This document shows, piece after piece, positions 8,707-17,071 of a stretch of DNA of 64,000 nt. A program made the translations under genes and the position numbers. The DNA is from Comamonas granuli NBRC 101663. Lineage in GTDB: Bacteria > Pseudomonadota > Gammaproteobacteria > Burkholderiales > Burkholderiaceae_C. The notes beneath the pieces were generated by a model. The model had not been told where the DNA came from. It saw only the letters and a list, made by a program, of their open reading frames with translations, and searched no databases. The stretch is taken from contig NZ_BBJX01000012.1 of the NCBI RefSeq assembly GCF_000739995.1, forward strand, positions 27,034 to 91,033. The letters run 5' to 3'. The stretch's first letter is position 1. Each line of letters opens with the position of its first letter.

Positions 8707-11226
8707 ATGGAACACCCCACGGGCACACCGGGCGCGGCCGCGCCGGCCGCTTGCGCGCCAGCGGCTGCGCCGCGTGCCTGGCTGGGCGGCTGGTGGTGTG
8801 CCGGCGCCCTGCTGGGTGCTGCGCTGCAGGTGCAGCAGCCGCGCCTGTGGAGCGGCGCCGCCTACGCGGCGCTGGGCCTGCTGGCGCTGCTGGCCGGGTG
8901 GCATGCCTGGCGGCGCGGGCGCCGGGGCCGGGCCGTCTGGCCCGCGGGGGTGGCCCTGGCGGCGGCGCTGCTGGTGTTCTCGGCCACGGGGCTGCGCGCC
9001 CTGCAGCGCCAGGCCCAGGTGCTGGACCCGGCGCTGGAGGGGCGCGACCTGCGCATCGTCGCCACCGTGGCCGCCATGCCCCAGCCGCTGGAGGCTGGTG
9101 TGCGCCTGCGCGTGGCGGTCGAGTCGGCCTTGCTGGCGGGCCAGCCGGTGCGCCTGCCCGAGCACATCGACCTGGGCTGGTACGACGGCCCGGCGGCGCC
9201 GGAAGCCGCGGACGCGCCGTACAGCCGCTACGCGGGCCTGCCGCGGGCGGGCGAGCGTTGGGCGCTGATGGTGCGCCTGAAGGCGCCGCACGGCGCGCGC
9301 AACCCGCAGGGCTTTGACTACGAGCTGTGGCTGTGGGAGCAGGGCGTGGGCGCCACCGGCACGGTGCGCGCGCGCGCGCCCGGCGACGCGCCCCAGCGCC
9401 TGGCGCAGACGGCCTGGCACCCCGTGGAGCGCCTGCGCCAGCGGGTGCGCGATGCCGTCTTCGACACCCTGGCGCCGGACGCGGGCGACGCGCAGCGCCA
9501 GCGCCTGGCGGGCGTGGTCGCCGCGCTGGTGACGGGCGACCAGCGCGCCATCGAGCGCGCCGACTGGGATGTGTTCCGCACCACCGGGGTGTCGCACCTC
9601 ATGAGCATCTCGGGCCTGCACATCACCATGTTCGCCTGGCTGGCCTCGGCCTGCGTGGGCCGCCTGTGGCGGCGCTCGGCGCGCCTGTGCCTGGCCTGGC
9701 CCGCGCCCTCGGTGGCCTTGGCGGGCGGTGTGCTGCTGGCCGCGGGCTATGCGCTGTTCAGCGGCTGGGGCGTGCCCGCGCAGCGCACGGTGACCATGCT
9801 CGCCACCGTCGTGCTGCTGCGCCTCACAGGGCGGCGCTGGCCCTGGCCGCAGGTCTGGCTGCTGGCGGGCGCGGTGGCGGTGCTGGCCGACCCCTGGGCC
9901 CTGTTGCAGCCCGGGTTCTGGCTCAGCTTCGTCGCCGTGGCGGCCTTGTTTGCTAGCAGTTTGGTAGCTGGTGGCGCAGCATCCACGGGCGTTGGTGGCT
10001 TTTTAAAGGCCTTGCTGCGCGAGCAGGGCGTGGTCACGCTGGCGCTCACCCCGCTGGGCGTGCTGTTCTTCGGGCAGCTCTCGCTCGTGGGCCTGGCGGC
10101 CAATCTGCTGGCCATCCCCTGGGTCACGCTGGTGCTCACGCCGCTGGCCCTGGGCGGGGTGCTGTGGGCGCCCCTGTGGCACGCGGCGCTGGCGGCGGCG
10201 CAGGTGCTGGTCGCGGTGCTGCAGTGGCTGGCCGCCTGGCCCTGGGCCTCGCTGTGGCTGCCGGTGGCCCCCTGGGGCGTGGGGGTGGCGGCCGTGCTCG
10301 GCGGCCTGTGGCTGGTGCTGCGCCTGCCCTGGGCCTGGCGCGGGCTGGGCCTGCCGCTGGTGCTGCCCGTGCTGCTGTGGCAGTACCCGCGCCCGGCGCC
10401 CGGGCAGTTCGAGCTGCTGGCGGCCGACGTGGGGCAGGGCTCGGCCGTGTGGGTGCGCACGGCCACGCACGCCCTGCTGTTCGACGCCGGCCCGCGCTAC
10501 GGCCTGCAGGCCGACGCGGGGGCGCGCGTGCTCGTGCCGCTGCTGCGCGCGCATGGCGAGCGGCTGGACCTGCTCATGCTCAGCCACCGCGACAGCGACC
10601 ACACCGGCGGCGCAGCCGCCGTGCTCGCGCAGCAGCCGCAGGCGCGGCTCGTGGGCTCCATCGCGGGCGATGCGGCGCTGCAGGCGCTGCGCCCCCATGC
10701 GCCCTGCGCGGCCGGCCAGGCCTGGGAGTGGGACGGCGTGCGCTTTGCCGTGCTGCACCCGCCGTCCGGCGCGGCGCCGGGGCAGGGCGGGCAGAGCAAT
10801 GCGCACAGTTGCGTGCTGCGCGTGCAGGCGCCCTCGGGCGCGGCGGCGCTGCTCACGGGCGACATCGAGGCGGCGCAGGAGGCGCAGCTCCTGGCCCAGG
10901 CCGCGCCCCTGCAGGCCGATGTGCTGCTGCTGCCGCACCATGGCAGCAGGAGCTCGTCCAGCCCGGCCTTCCTCGACGCCGTGCAGCCGCGCACCGCCCT
11001 GGTGCAGGCGGGCTACCGCAACCGCTACGGCCACCCCGCGCCGCAGGTGCGTGAACGCCTGCAGGTGCGTGGCGTGCAGGTGGTGGAGACGGCCCGCTGC
11101 GGCGCGGCGCGGTGGAGCTCCGCACCTGGCGCAGGGCTGCGCTGCGAGCGCCAGGAGCGCGTGCGCTACTGGCAGCATGCGGGCTCTTATGCCCCCGACG
11201 CCGGCCCGTCAGAAGGCGAAGAATAG
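8707..11226 (+). CDS. comEC: DNA internalization-related competence protein ComEC/Rec2
   Basis: Inner-membrane channel that passes single-stranded DNA into the cytoplasm during natural transformation. The 839 residues comprise an N-terminal membrane region and DUF4131-type domain (about 25-200), the competence helix bundle (about 270-560; GVSHLMSISGLHITMFAWL is the family signature), and a C-terminal metallo-beta-lactamase domain beginning near ADVGQGSAVWVRT (575) with the metal motif HRDSDHTGG (627-635) and LLPHHGSRSS later. Length fits beta-proteobacterial ComEC (about 800). Residues about 415-435 (ASSLVAGGAASTGVGGFLKA) are encoded by a degenerate copy of the dispersed repeat and lie in a loop between helices. 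The gene is complete, so DNA uptake is plausible if the rest of the machinery exists elsewhere. Confidence 0.9.
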   Translation: MEHPTGTPGAAAPAACAPAAAPRAWLGGWWCAGALLGAALQVQQPRLWSGAAYAALGLLALLAGWHAWRRGRRGRAVWPAGVALAAALLVFSATGLRALQRQAQVLDPALEGRDLRIVATVAAMPQPLEAGVRLRVAVESALLAGQPVRLPEHIDLGWYDGPAAPEAADAPYSRYAGLPRAGERWALMVRLKAPHGARNPQGFDYELWLWEQGVGATGTVRARAPGDAPQRLAQTAWHPVERLRQRVRDAVFDTLAPDAGDAQRQRLAGVVAALVTGDQRAIERADWDVFRTTGVSHLMSISGLHITMFAWLASACVGRLWRRSARLCLAWPAPSVALAGGVLLAAGYALFSGWGVPAQRTVTMLATVVLLRLTGRRWPWPQVWLLAGAVAVLADPWALLQPGFWLSFVAVAALFASSLVAGGAASTGVGGFLKALLREQGVVTLALTPLGVLFFGQLSLVGLAANLLAIPWVTLVLTPLALGGVLWAPLWHAALAAAQVLVAVLQWLAAWPWASLWLPVAPWGVGVAAVLGGLWLVLRLPWAWRGLGLPLVLPVLLWQYPRPAPGQFELLAADVGQGSAVWVRTATHALLFDAGPRYGLQADAGARVLVPLLRAHGERLDLLMLSHRDSDHTGGAAAVLAQQPQARLVGSIAGDAALQALRPHAPCAAGQAWEWDGVRFAVLHPPSGAAPGQGGQSNAHSCVLRVQAPSGAAALLTGDIEAAQEAQLLAQAAPLQADVLLLPHHGSRSSSSPAFLDAVQPRTALVQAGYRNRYGHPAPQVRERLQVRGVQVVETARCGAARWSSAPGAGLRCERQERVRYWQHAGSYAPDAGPSEGEE
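9950..10011 (+). repeat. Dispersed two-hairpin repeat, copy 3 (inside comEC)
   Basis: TTGCTAGCAGTTTGGTAGCT followed by GGTGGCGCAG, a degraded GGGCGTTGGTGGC core and a TTTTTAAAGG tail. It keeps the order and spacing of the other copies but the second hairpin is eroded, as expected of an insertion now under coding constraint. Like copy 1 in lolD, it is read in the frame giving VAGGA. Confidence 0.5.
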
Positions 11227-11248
11227 CCATACGCAATTCACAACATTC

Positions 11249-11288
11249 ATTCAATTAATTGGATTGATTGGACGATACGGCCTAGACT
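11249..11288 (+). promoter_or_regulatory. Possible ahpC promoter and operator
   Basis: An AT-rich block in GC-rich surroundings 40-80 bases before ahpC. TTGGAT (11259-11264), an 18-base spacer and TAGACT (11283-11288) make a fair sigma-70 promoter. The -35 box overlaps a near-perfect 16-bp dyad, ATTCAATTAATTGGAT (11249-11264). The dyad does not match the ATAG/CTAT pattern of classical OxyR sites, so the binding protein is unknown. Confidence 0.35.
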
Positions 11289-11327
11289 TGCCCCTGTGTT
11301 CAATTCCACCCACCTGAGGTAACCACC

Positions 11328-11903
11328 ATGTCCCTGATCAATACGCAAGTGCAACCCTTCAAGACCACCGCTTTCGTCAACCGCGGCGGCAAGGGAGAGT
11401 TCATTGAAGTGACGGAAGCCAGCCTCAAGGGCAAGTGGTCCGTGCTGATCTTCATGCCGGCCGCCTTCACCTTCAACTGCCCCACCGAGATCGAGGACGC
11501 TGCCGAGCACTACGCCGAGTTCCAGAAGGCCGGTGCCGAGGTCTACATCGTGACCACCGACACGCATTTCTCGCACAAGGTGTGGCACGAGACCTCCGAC
11601 GCCGTGGGCAAGGCCAAGTTCCCCCTGGTCGGCGATCCCACGCACCAGCTCACCAACGCCTTCGGCGTGCACATCCCCGAAGAAGGCCTGGCGCTGCGCG
11701 GCACCTTTGTGATCAACCCCGATGGCGTGATCAAGACCATGGAAGTGCACTCCAACGAGATCGCCCGCGACGTGTCGGAAACCTTGCGCAAGCTCAAGGC
11801 CGCCCAGTTCACGGCAGCGCATCCTGACCAGGTGTGCCCCGCCAAGTGGAAGGAAGGCGCCAAGACCCTGACGCCGTCGCTGGACCTGGTGGGCAAGATC
11901 TAA
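11328..11903 (+). CDS. ahpC: Alkyl hydroperoxide reductase subunit C (typical 2-Cys peroxiredoxin)
   Basis: Reduces hydrogen peroxide, organic peroxides and peroxynitrite, being recycled by AhpF. The 191-residue length and ending [20 protein letters not shown] are typical. The peroxidatic cysteine is Cys51 in FTFNCPTE and the resolving cysteine Cys170 in [10 protein letters not shown]. The usual YPADFTFVCPTE is here [12 protein letters not shown], a minor variation near the active site. [14 protein letters not shown] matches the E. coli type closely. The ATG at 11328 follows GAGGTAACC, giving a usable Shine-Dalgarno. A terminator hairpin separates it from ahpF, so ahpC can be made in excess over its reductase, as is common for this pair. 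Confidence 0.96.
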   Translation: MSLINTQVQPFKTTAFVNRGGKGEFIEVTEASLKGKWSVLIFMPAAFTFNCPTEIEDAAEHYAEFQKAGAEVYIVTTDTHFSHKVWHETSDAVGKAKFPLVGDPTHQLTNAFGVHIPEEGLALRGTFVINPDGVIKTMEVHSNEIARDVSETLRKLKAAQFTAAHPDQVCPAKWKEGAKTLTPSLDLVGKI

Positions 11904-11929
11904 GTCTCGGCTCCCCGCCCCCACTCCAG

Positions 11930-11974
11930 AGCCGGACAGACGCAGGGCCCAGCCGCCCTGCCGTCCGGCTTTTT
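11930..11974 (+). terminator. Intrinsic terminator between ahpC and ahpF
   Basis: AGCCGGAC (11930-11937) pairs with GTCCGGCT (11963-11970), with further partial pairing CAGGGC/GCCCTG inside, and the stem runs straight into five T residues. It should attenuate transcription from ahpC into ahpF. Confidence 0.75.
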
Positions 11975-12013
11975 CACGCCCGTATCTTGCTGTTTTGTTT
12001 AGGAGAGAAGCCC

Positions 12014-13582
12014 ATGCTCGACGACCAACTGAAATCCCAACTCGCCGCTTACCTGGAGCGCGTGCAGCAACCGTTCGAGCTGGTGGCCTCGCTGGACGAC
12101 AGCGACACCGCGGCGCAGATGCGCGAGCTGCTCACCACCATCCAGAGCCTGCGCAGCGACAAGATCAGCGCCCGCTTTGACGGCCAGGACGCGCGCCGCC
12201 CCTCGTTCGCCCTGCAGCGCCCGGACGGCCAGCAGCACCTGCGCTTTGCCGGCCTGCCGCTGGGCCATGAATTCACCTCGCTGGTGCTGGCCCTGCTGTG
12301 GACGGGCGGCCACCCGCCCAAGGTGGAGCAGGACCTGATCGAGCAGGTGCGCGCGCTGCGCGGCGACTTCCACTTCGAGGTCTACATGAGCCTGAGCTGC
12401 CACAACTGCCCCGACGTGGTGCAGGCGCTCTCGCTCATGGCCGTGCTCAACCCCCAGGTCAAGACCACCGTGATCGAAGGCGGCGCCTTCCAGCAGGAAG
12501 TGACCGAGCGCGAAATCATGGCCGTGCCCATGGTCTACCTCAACGGTGAGGTGTTCGGCGCAGGCCGCATGGAGCTGGCCGAGATCGTCGCCAAGCTCGA
12601 TACCGGCGCCGCCGCGCGCGAAGCCGCCAAGCTCTCGGCCAAGGAAGCGTTTGACGTGCTCATCGTCGGCGGCGGCCCCGCCGGCGCGGCCGCGGCGGTG
12701 TACGCCGCGCGCAAGGGTATACGCACCGGCGTCGCCGCCGAGCGCTTCGGCGGCCAGGTGAACGACACCCTGGACATCGAGAACTACATCTCCATCCCGC
12801 ACACCGAAGGCCCGCAGTTCTCCGCCGCCCTGGAGCGCCACGTGCGCGCGTACGAGGTGGACGTGATGAACCTGCAGCGCGCCAAGGCCCTCAAGCCCGC
12901 CGCTGCGCCGGGCGGCCTGATCGAGGTGGAGATGGACAACGGCGCCGTGCTCAAGGCCCGCAGCGTCATTCTCAGCACCGGCGCGCGCTGGCGCAACATG
13001 AACGTGCCCGGCGAGGACCAGTACCGCACCAAGGGCGTGGCCTACTGCCCGCACTGCGACGGCCCGCTGTACAAGGGCAAGCGCGTGGCCGTGATCGGCG
13101 GCGGCAACTCCGGCATCGAGGCCGCCATCGACCTGGCCGGCGTGGTGGCGCATGTCACCGTGTTCGAGTTCATGCCCCAGCTCAAGGCCGACGCCGTGCT
13201 GCAGAAAAAGCTCGCCAGCCTGCCCAACGTGGACGTGGTGCTCAACGCCCAGACCACCGAAGTGCTGGGCGACGGCAGCAAGGTCAACGCCTTGGCCTAC
13301 AAGGACCGCACCACCGGCGAGGAAAAGCGCGTGGAGCTCGAAGGCATCTTCGTGCAGATCGGCCTGCTGCCCAACACCGACTGGCTCAAGGGCACGGTGG
13401 AGCTCTCCCGCTTCGGCGAGATCGTGATCGACGCCAAGGGTCAGACCAGCGTGCCCGGCGTGTTTGCCGCGGGCGACTGCACCACGGTGCCGTACAAGCA
13501 GATCATCATCGCCGCCGGCGCGGGCGCCACGGCCGCGCTGAGCGCGTTCGATCACCTGATCCGTACGTCGGCGCCGGCTTGA
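12014..13582 (+). CDS. ahpF: Alkyl hydroperoxide reductase subunit F
   Basis: NADH-dependent flavoprotein disulfide reductase that re-reduces AhpC. The 522 residues show the tandem thioredoxin-fold N-terminal domain with the CxxC of SLSCHNCPD (Cys129, Cys132), a linker near 200-212, the FAD GxGxxG-type motif [11 protein letters not shown] (218-228), the NAD site [12 protein letters not shown] and the redox pair CPHC (Cys345, Cys348). The four cysteines fall at the same residue numbers as in E. coli AhpF, which supports the start at 12014; a strong AGGAGAG site lies 7-13 bases before it. The gene is separated from ahpC by an intrinsic terminator and followed by a dispersed repeat plus another hairpin. 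Confidence 0.97.
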   Translation: MLDDQLKSQLAAYLERVQQPFELVASLDDSDTAAQMRELLTTIQSLRSDKISARFDGQDARRPSFALQRPDGQQHLRFAGLPLGHEFTSLVLALLWTGGHPPKVEQDLIEQVRALRGDFHFEVYMSLSCHNCPDVVQALSLMAVLNPQVKTTVIEGGAFQQEVTEREIMAVPMVYLNGEVFGAGRMELAEIVAKLDTGAAAREAAKLSAKEAFDVLIVGGGPAGAAAAVYAARKGIRTGVAAERFGGQVNDTLDIENYISIPHTEGPQFSAALERHVRAYEVDVMNLQRAKALKPAAAPGGLIEVEMDNGAVLKARSVILSTGARWRNMNVPGEDQYRTKGVAYCPHCDGPLYKGKRVAVIGGGNSGIEAAIDLAGVVAHVTVFEFMPQLKADAVLQKKLASLPNVDVVLNAQTTEVLGDGSKVNALAYKDRTTGEEKRVELEGIFVQIGLLPNTDWLKGTVELSRFGEIVIDAKGQTSVPGVFAAGDCTTVPYKQIIIAAGAGATAALSAFDHLIRTSAPA

Positions 13583-13645
13583 GTTTCAAGCCAAATCGGG
13601 CTCTGGCGCTTGTGGAGTAAGCGCGCGAAGCTATCAAAATGAAAG
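13580..13645 (-). repeat. Dispersed two-hairpin repeat, copy 4 (after ahpF)
   Basis: On the minus strand: TTTTGATAGCTTCGCGCGCTTACTCCACAAGCGCCAGAGCC, then GATTTGGCTTGAAACTC. The GCGCTT...AAGCGC hairpin core is intact; the AT-rich first hairpin is shortened. It starts at the last codons of ahpF. Confidence 0.6.
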
Positions 13646-13684
13646 CGGCGGTGCTGTCCCCACAGCCCCGCCGCTTGCGTTTTG
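13643..13684 (+). terminator. Probable terminator downstream of ahpF
   Basis: AAGCGGCGG (13643-13651) pairs with CCGCCGCTT (13668-13676), extended by TGCTGT/ACAGCC, followed after three bases by TTTT. The short T run makes it a weaker candidate than the ahpC terminator. Confidence 0.5.
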
Positions 13685-13720
13685 CAGGCCGTCGCGGGCC
13701 ATCTCCACCCGCTGGGGTTT

Positions 13721-13989
13721 TCAACGCGGGCTGCTCTGCGGCGCTGCAGAGCCCCGCTCCCGCAACGCCTCATACCACTGCGCCGGCCCCAGCAAGATGG
13801 CCTTGAACCCTGCACGCACGCGCTCGCTGTTCAGCGCCTGTTTGCTCATGGTGGTGTAGGCATCAAAGGCGTCGATGATGGCGTCGGTCAGGGCGGCTGC
13901 CCACCACCATGGCCTTGGCGTGGCCGTCAAGCAGGGGCTGGCTGCTGTGCGCTTCGTCGGCAATCACGGCAAAGCTCTTCCCTCGGTGT
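13721..13989 (-). pseudogene. Remnant of type I restriction enzyme R subunit (hsdR)
   Basis: Not a working gene. In one minus-strand frame (about 13989 to 13894) it reads GKSFAVIADEAHSSQ, the Walker-B/DEAH motif of the HsdR helicase, joined directly to LLDGHAKAMVVGS, which lies about 150 residues further on in intact HsdR (GHAKAMVVTSSR). A frame change then leads into LTDAIIDAFDAY, TTMSKQALNSERVRAGFK and ILLGPAQWYEALR, the C-terminal signature of the same protein, and a stop at 13721. So two internal deletions and a frameshift have reduced a ~1000-residue protein to under 90 residues. It abuts the stop of the Fic gene on the same strand. Recognised from family memory; a protein search would settle it. 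Confidence 0.72.
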
Positions 13990-15504
13990 TTAGTCTTGGT
14001 CTTCTGTGCTGCTAAGCGACTGGCCCTGCATACGCTGGGCTACCGCTGCCTCAATAGCATCGAGCACATGCTCCTGCACGCGATCCGCAAAGCGCTTGCG
14101 CCGGTTGTTCGATAGTTTGCCGCCGTTCTGGTGGCTGGTGACGATCAGCGTGGCCAAGTCGGTGCTGCGCAGGTCGTAGCGGTCGTTGATGTAACGGGCG
14201 ACGTCGTCAAACAGCCCCAGAAAACCCACCTCCTGCCGGAGGTGGGTCTCCAATGACGCCTGGGCCATGGCCAGTATGAAGGCCACGCCCTCGGTCACAT
14301 CCATGTAGCGAAACCACACATCCTCGCCGCTCTGCCATGCATAGCTGTACTGGTCATCGCCCGACCACAGCACCTGGCACAGCTCCCGGGCGGGCCTGCT
14401 GAAAGCCGTCAGCGCCTGCCAGTATTGCTCTTCGTGTTTTTTCATGGCCACCGACACGGGCAGCAAAAAGCCCGCAGGCAGACCACCCGACTGCCCCAGG
14501 CAGTGGTGAATCAGAAAGCGCGACAGGCGCCCGTTGCCATCCATGAACGGGTGCAGAAAGACAAAGGCGAACGACACCACGCCGGCATGCACCAGTGGGT
14601 CCAGCCCCGCGGGGCGCTGGTTCGACAGCGCCATCAGTTGCTCCATCAGCTCGGCGCACAGCTCGGGCGGGGGCGGCACATAGGTCACACCCGCCGCGCC
14701 CAGGGCATTGCCCTGCAGGCGGTTTTGCTCGGTGCGGAACTGCATCGCCTTGTCGAACGGGTTGCTGACGGTGGCGTTCTGCAACTCGATCAGATAGTCC
14801 TCGGTCAAGGGGCGTGGGTCGTGCGCCCGCTTGAGCAGCGCGGCAAACCGGCTGGCCTTGTCCTCGCTGGGCGTCTCGCCCTCGATGGCGAACGAGCCCT
14901 CGGTCTCGCTCAGATACGCCCAGGACAGGGCGCGCTCCAGCATCTGCGGGCCGATGGAGGCCGCGAACGCCTTGGCATGGGCCAGCACATCGTGCTGCAA
15001 GCCCTGCAGCACCGCATCGGTCTTGCGCACCACCGGGCAAAAGGCCAGGTCGCCCAGCCCGTTGAAATCCACGCGCCAGCGCGCATTGCGCCGCGAGGCG
15101 CCGGTCAAGTAGGCCGCCGGGTCGAACATGGGCACATAGGCAGCCGCCACGGGGTGCTGCTCCACCGCCTGCAGCGGGCACTGGTGGGCGGCCTCCCACA
15201 GCAGGCACAGCTTGCGCACATAGGCGCCGTTGGGCGTGCGCAGAAATTCGGCCTCCATCTCTTCCTGGCCGACCTGGCGCAGCGCCGCCGTCAGATAGTC
15301 CAGCCGCACCCCTTCGTGCTTGATGGCAAACAGGGCATGGTCCAGCCAGCGCGCGCCGGGCGCCAGCTTGGCAGGTACCAGCAGCGCCCCCTCGGGCAGC
15401 CGCTGCAGGCTTTGCACAGCCGCCAGCCGCGCCTTGTGGGCGCCCAGAAAGTCCGGGGCCTGGAGCGCGTCCTGAATCCAGGCGTAGCCAACAGCGGTGC
15501 TCAT
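13990..15504 (-). CDS. Fic family protein (probable AMP-transferase) with built-in inhibitory helix
   Basis: Fic proteins transfer AMP (or related groups) to hydroxyls on target proteins. The 504-residue product has the full active-site motif HPFMDGNGR (318-326), with catalytic His318, and an N-terminal-side inhibitory motif SFAIEG (204-209, the S/T-x-x-x-E-G/N pattern of class II Fic proteins), whose Glu208 should hold the enzyme in check until relieved. The N-terminal part before 200 and a C-terminal winged-helix-like part (about 440-490) complete the usual large Fic layout. Such genes often sit in type I restriction-modification loci, and a decayed hsdR fragment lies immediately downstream, so this is likely the surviving piece of such an island. 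No strong ribosome site before the ATG at 15504. Target unknown. Confidence 0.88.
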   Translation of the reverse strand: MSTAVGYAWIQDALQAPDFLGAHKARLAAVQSLQRLPEGALLVPAKLAPGARWLDHALFAIKHEGVRLDYLTAALRQVGQEEMEAEFLRTPNGAYVRKLCLLWEAAHQCPLQAVEQHPVAAAYVPMFDPAAYLTGASRRNARWRVDFNGLGDLAFCPVVRKTDAVLQGLQHDVLAHAKAFAASIGPQMLERALSWAYLSETEGSFAIEGETPSEDKASRFAALLKRAHDPRPLTEDYLIELQNATVSNPFDKAMQFRTEQNRLQGNALGAAGVTYVPPPPELCAELMEQLMALSNQRPAGLDPLVHAGVVSFAFVFLHPFMDGNGRLSRFLIHHCLGQSGGLPAGFLLPVSVAMKKHEEQYWQALTAFSRPARELCQVLWSGDDQYSYAWQSGEDVWFRYMDVTEGVAFILAMAQASLETHLRQEVGFLGLFDDVARYINDRYDLRSTDLATLIVTSHQNGGKLSNNRRKRFADRVQEHVLDAIEAAVAQRMQGQSLSSTEDQD

Positions 15505-16053
15505 GTCAGTGGGGTGGTGAGGGGCGGGAAAAAGTTCAGTGTGCGGGAATTTTCTTCAAAAATGAAGAGACACTCGATGTTTTTCTCAGTCGGAGGGCGT
15601 GTGGACTGCACATTCAAGCCCCCGGAGGGCAGAAAAATCTTCTGGCAATGGGGATTTTTCTCAGAACTTGGCCATCCGCACGCCTTTTTTTAGCAAGGCT
15701 GCAAAAGGTGCCGCTTGCTGACTTGAGGCGCCACGGGGTAAGCAACATGTAAACAGTCCGCCCTGAACAATTCCGTTTTCAGCCGCAGGCAGGTCGGTGC
15801 TCATGCGCAGGGGGGAACAATACTGCGATCAGGAATTCGAGGGGGCCACAACACGCCCACAGATGCGCAGAAGGCATGCCCTGGTGGGTGGTCGTGGGCG
15901 GCATCGGTGAGCGCTGGTCCGCAGTCCCCAGAGGCCACATCGATGGGCAGAGGGTCGCCAGTTTGCTATCAAACAAGTAGCTTTTAGCACTTGCTATATG
16001 CGCCTTTGTGCCATATTTCATTCAAAAACGCCCTGGCCTGGTGCGCGCCACCC
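15505..16053. other. Gene-free stretch between fic and ppsR
   Basis: About 550 bases with no open frame I can support. The half next to fic (15540-15720) is clearly richer in A/T than its surroundings and carries a direct repeat TTTTTCTCAG at 15580-15589 and 15655-15664. It may hold the fic promoter or scar sequence from loss of restriction genes. The half next to ppsR ends in a copy of the dispersed repeat (15963-16034). Confidence 0.5.
15963..16034 (+). repeat. Dispersed two-hairpin repeat, copy 5 (downstream of ppsR)
   Basis: TTTGCTATCAAACAAGTAGC (first hairpin), then TTTTAGCACTT, a TGCGCCTTTGTGCC core and the TTTCATTCAAAAACGCC tail shared with the copy at 30478. The second hairpin is partly degraded. 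Confidence 0.6.
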
Positions 16054-16875
16054 TCAATAGCTCAACCGCTCCGGCCGCACCTCCTGCAGGATGGTGGTGG
16101 CGATTTCCTCGATGGACTTGGTGGTGGACGACAGCCAGCGTATGCCCGAGCGGCGCATCATGGCCTCGGCCTCCTGCACTTCGTGGCGGCAGCTCTCCAG
16201 GCTGGCGTAGCGGGAGCCGGGGCGGCGTTCGCTGCGGATCTCGGACAGGCGCTCGGGGCTGATGGTCAGGCCGAAGATCTTCTTCTTGTGGGGCACCAGC
16301 GCGGGCGGCAGTTGGCGGCGCTCGAAGTCCTCGGGGATCAGCGGGTAGTTGGCCGCCTTCAGGCCATGCTGCATGGCCAGGTACAGGCTGGTGGGCGTCT
16401 TGCCGCTGCGCGAGACGCCCACCAGGATCACGTCCGCCTCCTCGAGGTTCCTGTGGCTCTGGCCGTCGTCGTGCGCCAGGCTGTAATTGATGGCCTCGAT
16501 GCGGTCGTGGTATTCCTTGCTCTTGCTGATGTCGGAGAAGCGCCCCACGCGGTGGTGCGACTTGATGCCCAGCTCCACCTCCAGCGGGTGCACGAAGGTG
16601 CCGAACATGTCCAGCAGCATGCCCTTGCAGCCGTCCTGCAGCACCTTGAGCACTTCCATGTTCACCAGCGTGGTGAAGACGATGGACTTGCGCCCTTCGA
16701 GTTCGGCCGTGTGGTTGATCTGGCGCACGGCCTGGTGCGCCTTGTCCACCGTGTCGATGAAGGGCAGGCGCACGCGCCGGGGCATCATTTCAAATTGCGC
16801 CAGGATGGCGTTGCCGAAGGTCTCGGCGGTGATGCCGGTGCCATCGGAGACGAAGAAGACGGTGCGGGAGTGCAT
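16054..16875 (-). CDS. ppsR: Pyruvate,water dikinase regulatory protein (bifunctional kinase/pyrophosphorylase, DUF299)
   Basis: Switches PEP synthase off and on by ADP-dependent phosphorylation and phosphate-dependent dephosphorylation of a threonine near its catalytic histidine. The 273 residues open with [16 protein letters not shown] (4-19), and carry the P-loop-like [11 protein letters not shown] (153-163) and the C-terminal [18 protein letters not shown] stretch conserved in the family. Transcribed divergently from its substrate gene ppsA with about 196 bases between starts, the standard arrangement in beta-proteobacteria, which supports PEP synthase rather than plant-type pyruvate,phosphate dikinase as the target. 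Start at 16875 gives the family N-terminus exactly. Confidence 0.95.
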   Translation of the reverse strand: MHSRTVFFVSDGTGITAETFGNAILAQFEMMPRRVRLPFIDTVDKAHQAVRQINHTAELEGRKSIVFTTLVNMEVLKVLQDGCKGMLLDMFGTFVHPLEVELGIKSHHRVGRFSDISKSKEYHDRIEAINYSLAHDDGQSHRNLEEADVILVGVSRSGKTPTSLYLAMQHGLKAANYPLIPEDFERRQLPPALVPHKKKIFGLTISPERLSEIRSERRPGSRYASLESCRHEVQEAEAMMRRSGIRWLSSTTKSIEEIATTILQEVRPERLSY

Positions 16876-16923
16876 GCCAGGGCCTTGGGGGAAGCAGCAG
16901 GCCGCCGCCCGGAGCGGGGCCCT

Positions 16924-16929
16924 ACAATG
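16924..16929 (+). promoter_or_regulatory. Possible -10 box for ppsA (CCTACAAT)
   Basis: CCCTACAATGG stands out in a GC-rich region 140 bases before ppsA. The same CTACAAT sequence precedes surE, scpB and the yfgM-like gene. No matching -35 box is visible, so the call is tentative. Confidence 0.3.
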
Positions 16930-17071
16930 GCGCCCATTATTCCCAAATTCCATCCAGGCGTGCCGTGGGCCCACACATACAACGACAAAGCCGTGCGCCA
17001 CGCCTGGACACCCGCCCGCAGCCCTGCACGGGCCTGGGCGCAGACCCGGTTTCAACTTCTGGAGCTTTCCC

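Noticed and set aside
8584..9621. Upstream extension of the RidA frame by about 345 codons
   Set aside because: The extension is antisense to comEC and unlike any Rid protein; the ATG at 8583 gives the complete family match.
11249..11264. An OxyR site before ahpC
   Set aside because: The dyad does not show the spaced ATAG/CTAT elements of OxyR sites.
15779..16021. A minus-strand 80-codon open frame in the fic-ppsR gap
   Set aside because: No family resemblance, no ribosome site, and it runs through a dispersed repeat.
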